DNA of 31,626 nt from CAYXDO01 sp964463485 (GTDB lineage: Bacteria; Myxococcota; Kuafuiibacteriia; Kuafuiibacteriales; Kuafuiibacteriaceae). Shown here in pieces: positions 25,138 to 31,626 of this stretch. Under the pieces are notes generated by a model that ran no database searches, was not told the origin of the DNA, and was given only the letters and a program-made list of their open reading frames with translations. How positions within the stretch are numbered: position 1 is the stretch's first letter; every line of letters starts with the position of its first letter. The stretch covers positions 1 to 31,626 of the forward strand of contig CAYXDO010000137.1 in the NCBI GenBank assembly GCA_964463485.1, given 5' to 3'. Both the position numbers and the translations under genes were made by a program.

Positions 25138-25255
25138 CGTGAAAGCGTCCCAAGGCGGCGCGTGGGTACCGGTCCTCCACACAAATATCCGATTGACAGC
25201 TTCGGGCAGGCAGAGGATGTCGTGCCGCTTTCGGGAAACCGAGGCAGGAGAGCTC

Positions 25256-27793
25256 ATGAAGCGGTTCGAGGCGACCTTAGGTTTGTGTTTGGTGTTCGCG
25301 GGATGCGGTGGTGAAGAGAGTCCTGAGGACGTCGGCCCCAAGGACGCAGGTAAGAAGGACGTAGGTTTTGTTTCGGATACCGGCGTCGGGCCGGCCGATT
25401 CGGGGGTCGCGGAGCCCGACTCGGGCGAAGGGGCGGACACGGGTTCCGCACATCCAGACGCGACCGCGTCGGGGGACACCGGAACGGCTGAGGTCGACGC
25501 CGGTCGAGATGCAGGGAGTCCTTCGGACACGGGCGGAGCGACGAGCACTCGCATCCAGCTCCTCTCTATCTCGGATTGGCACGGCCAGCTCGATCCGCTG
25601 GCGCCCGCGCAGGGCAGCACCATCACGATCGGCGGCGCCGCGGTGCTCTCGACTTACTTCGCGCGAGAGCGCGCTGAAGTTGCGAACACACTCCTCGTCA
25701 CGGCGGGAGACGCGTTTGGCGGCACACCGCCGCTCTCTTCGCTCTTCGAGGAGCGCCCCGCGATCCTGGCGCTCAACGCCATGGGGCTCGCGGTAGACTC
25801 GTTCGGCAATCACAATTTCGATCGGGGGCTGACGCACCTCCAACAAATGATCGATCTCTCCGACTATACCTATGTCTCGAGCAACCTCGGCAGCCTGTCG
25901 ACGCAGCTCACGAACGTGGCGTCGCCCTTCCACATCGAGACCATCGGGGGCGTGAAGGTCGCATTCATCGGAATCACGAACCCAGACGCTCCGACGCTGA
26001 CTTTCCCAGGGCGTATGGGTTCGCTGACGGTGAACGATCCGGTGACGTCCGCGCTCGCCGCTCGGACCGCGGCCGTCGGGGCTGGGGCGCAAGTCTTCGT
26101 GGCGCTCGTGCACCTCGGGGCGACCGCGGGCGGGGTGGCTCCGACCGGACCGCTGCTCGACTTTGCGAACGGAGTCACCGGATTCCACGTCATTTTCGGC
26201 GACCACACGGACATCGAAGTCAACCAAGTCATTCATGGCGCCGTGGTCCTGGAGAATCGCAGCAAAGGTCGAACGTACGGGCGCGTACGACTCGCCGTGG
26301 ACATGGCAGGCGCGGTCGCGGTCGAGTCGGCTGACATCGTGACGCCGCTCGGGCTCGGTTCGGTGACGCCAGACCCCGCGATGGTGACTTTGCTCGAACC
26401 CTACCGAGCTCAGCTCGCCGCGCAGCTCGACGTTTCGATCGGCACCGCCACCGGCATCTTCCCGCGGGGCAGCAACGTGGAGCGGCTCGGCGAAGTGGCG
26501 ATCGGAAATCTGTTCACCGACGCGATGCGCGACCGCTACGGCGTGCAGCTCGCGTTCATCAATGGCGGCGGAATCAGGGCGCCCTTGCCCTCGAGCTACG
26601 CTCCGGCGAACACGACGCTCCGCCGCTCCGCAGCGCCGTACGTCGTCGGACCTCCGTATGACCTCGTGCTCGGAGATGCGTATACCGTTCAACCCTTCGG
26701 CAACACGATCACCACGCGCACGGTCACGGGCCAACAGGTCTGGGCGTTGCTCGAGCACGGAGTCAGCGCGATGCCCGCCGCAAACGGCAGGTTCCCTCAG
26801 GTCTCGGGCATGCGCTTCACGTACACTGCGAGCAACGCTGCGGGCTCCCGCATCGTCTCCGTCACGCTCGACAACGGTACACCGATCCCCAACGACGCCT
26901 CGATGTACTCTCTGGCGACCACTGACTTCATCAACAACGGAGGCGACGGGTACACGATGCTCGCCGATGGCTCCGGCTCCAGTCGGGAGCTCGATGCCGT
27001 CGTGCTCGCGGAGCTCGTCAAAAAGCGGGGAACGATCTCACCCGCGATCGAAGGACGGATCACCCGCCTCATGGGCCCGGCGGGCGTCGATGGAGGTGTG
27101 ATCGACGCAGGAGCTGTGGATGCTGGGCGTCCGGACGCGGCTCTCGACGCCGGCTTTTTGGACGCGTCCGTGGACGCGTCGGTGGACGCGGGGCCCGGCG
27201 ACGTCGGGTCCCCGGACTCCGGTTTCGACGCAGGTCGTCCCGACGCGAGCGCCGACGCGGGCGTCGACGGCGGTACTCAGGCGCCTATCACGCCCGAGTT
27301 CTTTGGCGATCTGGTGATCACGGAGATCATGAAGGACCCCTCGGCGGTGGCGGACTCAGTCGGGGAGTGGTTCGAGGTTTACAATCCCACGGGTCTCGCG
27401 TTCGATCTCACGGGATGTTACGTCTACGATCTCGGGACCGATAGCTTCATCATCAACGGCCTGGTCGTTGGCCCGGGTGAGTATGCGACGCTGGCCTCGA
27501 GTGCCACTCCAGGTTTCACACCTGACTACGTTTATGCCGGATTCTTGCTGGCCAACGCGGACGACGAGGTCGCGCTCGCGTGTCCCACTCCGCTCGGGGA
27601 CATGGACATCGACTACGTGCTTTACGACAACGGCGTGACCTTCCCTGACTCGGCGGGTGCGAGCATGAGCCTCGATGCCGCGAGCATCGATCCGAGCACC
27701 AACGACTTCGGCAACGTTTGGTGCGATGGGGTGACTGCCTACAACTCGACGGACCTCGGAACACCCGGAGCACCGAATCCCACCTGTCCGTAG
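25256..27793 (+). CDS. 5'-nucleotidase-type lipoprotein with lamin-tail domain
   Basis: The 845-residue protein has a lipobox F-A-G-C (Cys17), a low-complexity linker rich in Asp, Ala, Gly and Ser (18-96), a UshA-like metallophosphoesterase domain (97-365), a 5'-nucleotidase C-terminal domain (390-605), a second Asp-Ala-Gly linker (610-673), and a lamin-tail-type beta domain (680-845). Metal motifs are D-W-H-G (107-110), G-D-A-F at 151-154, G-N-H-N-F-D (184-189), His286, and G-D-H-T-D (315-319), where Asp319 replaces the His or Gln ligand of known relatives. N-G-G-G-I-R is the substrate-domain signature. It probably removes phosphate from external nucleotides at the cell surface. AGGAG lies 6 bases before the ATG. 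Confidence 0.93.
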   Translation: MKRFEATLGLCLVFAGCGGEESPEDVGPKDAGKKDVGFVSDTGVGPADSGVAEPDSGEGADTGSAHPDATASGDTGTAEVDAGRDAGSPSDTGGATSTRIQLLSISDWHGQLDPLAPAQGSTITIGGAAVLSTYFARERAEVANTLLVTAGDAFGGTPPLSSLFEERPAILALNAMGLAVDSFGNHNFDRGLTHLQQMIDLSDYTYVSSNLGSLSTQLTNVASPFHIETIGGVKVAFIGITNPDAPTLTFPGRMGSLTVNDPVTSALAARTAAVGAGAQVFVALVHLGATAGGVAPTGPLLDFANGVTGFHVIFGDHTDIEVNQVIHGAVVLENRSKGRTYGRVRLAVDMAGAVAVESADIVTPLGLGSVTPDPAMVTLLEPYRAQLAAQLDVSIGTATGIFPRGSNVERLGEVAIGNLFTDAMRDRYGVQLAFINGGGIRAPLPSSYAPANTTLRRSAAPYVVGPPYDLVLGDAYTVQPFGNTITTRTVTGQQVWALLEHGVSAMPAANGRFPQVSGMRFTYTASNAAGSRIVSVTLDNGTPIPNDASMYSLATTDFINNGGDGYTMLADGSGSSRELDAVVLAELVKKRGTISPAIEGRITRLMGPAGVDGGVIDAGAVDAGRPDAALDAGFLDASVDASVDAGPGDVGSPDSGFDAGRPDASADAGVDGGTQAPITPEFFGDLVITEIMKDPSAVADSVGEWFEVYNPTGLAFDLTGCYVYDLGTDSFIINGLVVGPGEYATLASSATPGFTPDYVYAGFLLANADDEVALACPTPLGDMDIDYVLYDNGVTFPDSAGASMSLDAASIDPSTNDFGNVWCDGVTAYNSTDLGTPGAPNPTCP

Positions 27794-27958
27794 GAGCACC
27801 CATCGCTCCCGAGTCGAATCGCGGCGAGTCGCTCGCAGGCCAAGCGCATAGCAAATGATGAATCGTCTCCCCTCGATTTGTCGGGCCGAGACGTTGTGCA
27901 CGATCGGCATGGGTAGGCAAAATCCGTCGCTTGGCGGCGAATCCGGCGCGGGCACGGC

Positions 27959-29308
27959 ATGAGTTTCGGGGCCTTTTTCAGGAACGCGCCAAGCGCCCTC
28001 GCGTTTGCGATTTCGATCGCGGGATGCGGTGGCGGCCTCACTCGTGATGATCGTTTGAATCCGTCGTCCTGTAACGAATGCCATCCGAAGCAGCTCGAGG
28101 AGTGGTCGGGCAGCATGCATGCGTATGCGGGTGAGGATCCGGTTTTCTTGGCGATGAACCGTCGAGGCCAGCGGGAGACTGGTGGGAAGCTGGGAGTTTT
28201 TTGCGTGAAGTGTCATGCGCCGGTTGCGGTGCGCGAGGGTCTCACTTCGGACGGGCTCGACCTGGCGGCGCTGCCTGCGTACGCGCGGGGCGTCACTTGT
28301 TGGTTTTGTCACCAGGTCGATGAAGTTACCGGGGACCACGACGCGGCGCTGAGCCTCGCCGACGACGAATCGATGCGCGGAGGGATCGTCGATCCCGTCG
28401 ACTCGGAGGCTCATGATCCGTTGTACTCGGAGCTCCACGATGGGGGTCGGATCGGGTCGTCGAGGCTCTGCGGCTCGTGTCACGACATCGTGACGCCGGC
28501 GGGTGTACATCTGGAGCGGACGTTTGCGGAGTGGCGCGGGAGTTTGTTTTCGAGGGACACGGCAGAGGAGCGGCAGACTTGTGTGGATTGCCACATGCCA
28601 TCGCGCTCGGGTCAGGCCGCCCAAATCGAGGGCACGCCCCTACGGCAGGTGCATGACCATTCGATGCCTGGTGTGGATGTCGCACTCACAGACTCTCCAC
28701 AGGTCGAGACCCAAAAGGCCGCCGTCCTGGAGCTCCTCGCTTCGACGGTTTTGCCCAAGCTGTGTGTGAAAGTTGGTCCATCGGGTTGGACCGTGGAAGT
28801 GACGCTCGAGAACGTCGCTGCGGGGCACGCTTTTCCGAGTGGAGCGGCGCAGGACCGGCGGGCTTGGTTGGAGCTCGAGGGGACGTTTGGAGGTCAAACT
28901 GTATTTTCGCTCGGAGAGACCGCGGACGACCGAGCTTTCGATGAAGCTAGAGGGGTGTGGTGGCTCGGCGAGACGATGCGAAGCGATTCAGGCGAACAGG
29001 TCCACATGTTCTGGGAGGCTTCGCGAACGGAGGGGGAGCTCCTGCCCGCCCCCACCACGCGTAGCGTTCTCGACCCTGCTTACGTGGAGACTCATGTAAC
29101 TCGGGCCTTCTCTCTGCCGGATGTCGTGGATGAGGTCCGAGTCAAGATGCGGATTCGACCCATCGACTTCGAGGTCATCGATTCGTTGATCGAGAGCGGC
29201 GACCTCGATCCGGCGGTCCGGCTGCGCATGCCCACGTTCGAGCTCGCTCGAAGTGAGTTGGTTTGGAGGGCTCGGGACGGGGAGACGTGCGTGCCCGCAG
29301 ACCTTTGA
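27959..29308 (+). CDS. Five-haem c-type cytochrome lipoprotein
   Basis: The 449-residue protein has a signal sequence with lipobox I-A-G-C (Cys23) and five C-x-x-C-H haem sites: Cys38, Cys82, Cys114, Cys171 and Cys208. All are in the first 215 residues. It resembles the multihaem cytochrome c554/c3 type used for electron transfer in the periplasm or at the outer membrane. Residues 240-449 have no haem sites and look like a beta-rich domain (W-T-V-E-V-T-L-E-N-V-A-A-G-H-A-F-P-S-G). G-H-x-F-P-S-G recurs in multihaem cytochromes and its His may be a distal haem ligand. No oxidoreductase partner or cytochrome maturation gene is in the window. It follows the nucleotidase by 165 bases. Confidence 0.92.
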   Translation: MSFGAFFRNAPSALAFAISIAGCGGGLTRDDRLNPSSCNECHPKQLEEWSGSMHAYAGEDPVFLAMNRRGQRETGGKLGVFCVKCHAPVAVREGLTSDGLDLAALPAYARGVTCWFCHQVDEVTGDHDAALSLADDESMRGGIVDPVDSEAHDPLYSELHDGGRIGSSRLCGSCHDIVTPAGVHLERTFAEWRGSLFSRDTAEERQTCVDCHMPSRSGQAAQIEGTPLRQVHDHSMPGVDVALTDSPQVETQKAAVLELLASTVLPKLCVKVGPSGWTVEVTLENVAAGHAFPSGAAQDRRAWLELEGTFGGQTVFSLGETADDRAFDEARGVWWLGETMRSDSGEQVHMFWEASRTEGELLPAPTTRSVLDPAYVETHVTRAFSLPDVVDEVRVKMRIRPIDFEVIDSLIESGDLDPAVRLRMPTFELARSELVWRARDGETCVPADL

Positions 29309-29354
29309 GCTAGAGCTTGGCGAGGCCACGAACCGGACCCGCGCCCTCGCCGGG

Positions 29355-29597
29355 GTGAGCTACGAAGCGATTTTGGAGCGAGTTTTCGGAATTCACAGCC
29401 ACTTCGACATCGAGACAGAACGCGAGCTGCGCGCGTTCAAGGAACTCAGAAACGAAGTGCTCAGAAATCGCCGCCCACTCTCTGACTTGCGCGCGGAGGC
29501 GGCCCGACAGGAAAGCCGAAGCCTCGAGCTGAAAGGAATCGTTTGGACCGAGTACAATGCGGCTGAATCTCGACTTGGAGGACAAGCACTTCCATGA
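29355..29597 (+). CDS. Doubtful 80-residue hypothetical protein
   Basis: The 394-base gap between the cytochrome and the MORN-repeat gene holds one frame with protein-like content, from GTG 29355 (or from 29253, overlapping the cytochrome). The product would be a charged helical protein with H-S-H-F-D-I-E-T-E-R-E-L and F-K-E-L-R-N-E-V-L. No family is recognised and the ribosome site is poor. It may be real, or the 3' remnant of a larger gene. Confidence 0.35.
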   Translation: MSYEAILERVFGIHSHFDIETERELRAFKELRNEVLRNRRPLSDLRAEAARQESRSLELKGIVWTEYNAAESRLGGQALP

Positions 29598-29702
29598 TGC
29601 GTCAGAGGAGACCTGAGGCCCCCGAAGAATTCGCCAGTCGCGCCTCCGAGTGGACCGCCACGCCGGCTTGATTCGCGGGGACCGGCGCGAGAACATGCGG
29701 AG

Positions 29703-31283
29703 ATGCGCGCCTACCCATGCGTTGTCTTGTTTTGGTCCTGCGCAGCTGATCCGGGCCAGTCCGACTGTCCCAGCGGGACGACTCCCTACGAAGAGCCGAC
29801 AGCGAACGGCGAGCTCGTGATCAATTGTCGCACGGAGCTCGGCGTCGCCCATGGACCCTATCGACTCACCGACTCGGCGGCCAACTTGCTCGTCGAAGGT
29901 GAGTTCGAGGACGGGCTCGCCAACGGAGCCTGGCGCTATTACGACGGGACCCTAGTCGTCAAAGAAGAGACTTTCGCGCGATCTCTACCGAACGGACCCT
30001 TTCGAGCCTACGACGCCGAGGGGCTGGTCTACGAGCATTTCTTCGCGTTCGGCGAACCTTGCGGGGTCTGGGTCGATCGCGTGAACGGACGGCAGCAGAG
30101 TCGCGGCGCGCTCGTAGGCTGCGAGTCCATCCCACCGCCAGCTCCTACGGAGGCCGCGCCAAGGTCGCCAGCGCTCCGCCCGAGCTGGGACGGCCTGGCC
30201 TGTGAAAAGGGAGAGCTCGTGACGGACCCTGACGACAGCCTCAGCCGTCGCTGCGAGACGAACGGTGTCCCGGATGGGCCCTATGGAAAGTGGCGTGCGG
30301 ACGGGTCGGTGTGGACCATCGGTTTTTTCGCGTCCGGCGTCGAGTCCGGGACCTGGACCGAGTTTCACGCGAACGGAGTCGTCGCGGCCACCGGCCAACG
30401 AGCGGGCGGGCGGTCCGGAGAGTGGCGCCACTTCAGGCCCGATCGAAGTCTGATCTCGACGACGGCATACGTGGGCGGCCTCGAACGAGGTTCGTTTCGC
30501 TCCTATTACACCAACGGTACCCTGGAATCGGATGGGAGCTACCTCGCTGGCAAGAAAGAAGGAGCTTGGACCAAGCAGTTTTCGAACGGCATTCGGCGGG
30601 AGATGGCCGTTTACGCCGCGGGACTTCGCCAGGGTGCCTTCGAAAGCTGGTTCGAAAACGGAAACCTCAAGACCTCCGGCCGATTCGACCACGACCGTGA
30701 GACCGGCGAATGGGTCGAGTTTCACGAGTCAGGAGGCGAGTCTGGACGCGGAGGGTGGCTCGTAGGGAGGAAGCAGGGACTCTGGCGCTACTCACACCCG
30801 GACGGGCTCGCCGAGTCCGAGGGACCCTATCAGTCCGGCCTGCGCCACGGAGCCTGGACGATCTGGGAGTACCGCGGTCTGAGACCGACGATTGTCCACG
30901 GAGTGTTCCTCAGCGACGAAGCGGAAGGTCCATGGGCGGCGGAATACGACGGCGGGGGCCGGGCATGGACGGTGTCCTACCTGAATAGTCTACGCGACGG
31001 ACTCTTCGAGTCCTGGTGGCCAAGCGGCGGACCGCGAGCGACCGGGCGCTTTCGTACCGATCTGGAGCACGGACCGTGGTCCTGGTATTTCGAAAACGGC
31101 GAGCTCTCGTCCTCTGGGCGCTACGATCGAGGCAAGAGAGTGGGGGTCTGGATCGACTGGTGGGAGAATGGGCAGGTCAAGGCCGAGGGTGGATACGTCG
31201 ACGGAGTCAAGCAGGGCGAGTGGAACTATTATCGCGAAGACGGGAGCCTCGAGCGCACGGAGACCATCGGAGGTGGAGGATGA
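29703..31283 (+). CDS. Envelope protein with about 16 MORN-type repeats
   Basis: The 526-residue protein consists almost wholly of repeats of about 23 residues, each with a core of the type K-x-G-x-W-x-x-Y-x-x-N-G followed by a strand and G-x-Y-x-x-G. I count about 16, from residue 60 to the end, the last being K-Q-G-E-W-N-Y-Y-R-E-D-G. These are MORN_2-type repeats (the 'YwqK family antitoxin' label in databases rests on this repeat and does not show an antitoxin role). The N terminus is short and hydrophobic with Cys13 in F-W-S-C-A, a possible but imperfect lipobox. The stop overlaps the next start (ATGA). Probably a binding or structural surface protein; ligand unknown. Confidence 0.85.
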   Translation: MRAYPCVVLFWSCAADPGQSDCPSGTTPYEEPTANGELVINCRTELGVAHGPYRLTDSAANLLVEGEFEDGLANGAWRYYDGTLVVKEETFARSLPNGPFRAYDAEGLVYEHFFAFGEPCGVWVDRVNGRQQSRGALVGCESIPPPAPTEAAPRSPALRPSWDGLACEKGELVTDPDDSLSRRCETNGVPDGPYGKWRADGSVWTIGFFASGVESGTWTEFHANGVVAATGQRAGGRSGEWRHFRPDRSLISTTAYVGGLERGSFRSYYTNGTLESDGSYLAGKKEGAWTKQFSNGIRREMAVYAAGLRQGAFESWFENGNLKTSGRFDHDRETGEWVEFHESGGESGRGGWLVGRKQGLWRYSHPDGLAESEGPYQSGLRHGAWTIWEYRGLRPTIVHGVFLSDEAEGPWAAEYDGGGRAWTVSYLNSLRDGLFESWWPSGGPRATGRFRTDLEHGPWSWYFENGELSSSGRYDRGKRVGVWIDWWENGQVKAEGGYVDGVKQGEWNYYREDGSLERTETIGGGG

Positions 31284-31626
31284 GATCGCTCCTCTGGCTG
31301 GCCATACTCCTCGCTCCCTCGCTCACCTTCGCGCAACCGATCTTCCGCGAACCCGGCCAGGTAACACTTGTGCCGACTGGTTTTCATCTCGACGGAACGT
31401 ACACGGAGTCTCCGTTCGGCATCGACCTCGATGGGTACGTCTACGTCGCGGTGAGCTCGCCCGATTTCGTGCACATGATTCACTCGGAGACGAACGAGAT
31501 CGTGAGGATTCCCTTGGCGAGCAATGGAGTCACGACGAATGGCGCCAAGACCGTTCGCTTTGGGATGACCCACGATAGTCTCTTTCTCCCAAAGTTCGCG
31601 CACGATCTGGCAAGACTTTGGACGCG
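31280..31626 (+). CDS. Secreted protein, cut by the window end
   Basis: The ATG overlaps the stop of the MORN-repeat gene and has a strong GGAGGTGGAGG site just upstream, so the two are coupled. The frame is open to the window end (115 codons seen). It starts with a classic signal peptide: Arg2, hydrophobic core L-L-W-L-A-I-L-L-A, and a cleavage site after T-F-A, before Q-P. The mature part has short strands (G-I-D-L-D-G-Y-V-Y-V-A-V) like the first blade of a beta-propeller. No family can be named from this part. Confidence 0.85.
   Translation, partial: MRSLLWLAILLAPSLTFAQPIFREPGQVTLVPTGFHLDGTYTESPFGIDLDGYVYVAVSSPDFVHMIHSETNEIVRIPLASNGVTTNGAKTVRFGMTHDSLFLPKFAHDLARLWT

Noticed and set aside
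25193..25221. TTGACA box before the nucleotidase gene
   Set aside because: The hexamer at 17-base spacing (GATGTC) is a poor -10, so a promoter is not supported.
25277..26758. Long minus-strand open frame opposite the nucleotidase gene
   Set aside because: It mirrors the Asp-Ala-Gly and metallophosphoesterase coding sequence; no independent support.
29703..31283. Antitoxin role for the MORN-repeat protein
   Set aside because: The label comes from a database name for this repeat; the protein looks exported and the next gene is a secreted protein, not a known toxin.
1..31626. tRNA or rRNA genes
   Set aside because: No cloverleaf or rRNA-like sequence was noticed by reading; a covariance-model scan would be needed to exclude them fully.

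Overview
The window looks like chromosomal DNA of a high-GC member of the Myxococcota (Polyangia-like). This is inferred from GC-rich codon use, many lipoproteins, linkers rich in Asp-Ala-Gly, a zinc-ribbon Ser/Thr kinase, and the rpmF-plsX-fabH-fabD cluster. It holds about 24 protein genes, two gene fragments, one short-repeat patch and no recognisable rRNA, tRNA, IS element or CRISPR array. Nothing is recognisable in bases 1-117.

Left part (118-7245, mostly + strand). A decayed copy of the 3' end of fabD (118-394) is followed by a patch of short tandem repeats with a palindrome (401-518), a small conserved-looking protein (719-1066), and an apparent operon of two full-length paralogous helical-repeat proteins (1208-4908) and a divergent Lon protease (4990-7245). 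The last base before the intact fabD is the stop of lon, so this block lies between two same-orientation copies of the fabD 3' end. This is the best candidate here for an undescribed system.

Central part (7246-13177). On the minus strand, a 2-oxo acid dehydrogenase E2 gene leads into rpmF, plsX, fabH and fabD (ribosomal protein L32 and phospholipid/fatty acid initiation). A thioredoxin-fold protein diverges from E2. The E1 beta and E1 alpha genes that could serve this E2 lie about 9 kb away (20496-22567).

Right-central part (13452-25124). Contents are two beta-propeller-like lipoproteins, a long protein related to S-adenosylhomocysteine hydrolase with altered catalytic positions, a 123-bp kinase-gene fragment, a VapBC toxin-antitoxin pair, and an overlapping pair made of an EF-hand membrane protein and a membrane-anchored zinc-ribbon Ser/Thr kinase. 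The E1 genes, a double universal stress protein and tadA follow.

Right end (25256-31626, + strand). This is a cell-envelope set: a 5'-nucleotidase-type lipoprotein with a lamin-tail domain, a five-haem lipoprotein cytochrome, a doubtful 80-residue frame, a protein with about 16 MORN-type repeats, and a translationally coupled secreted protein that runs off the window.
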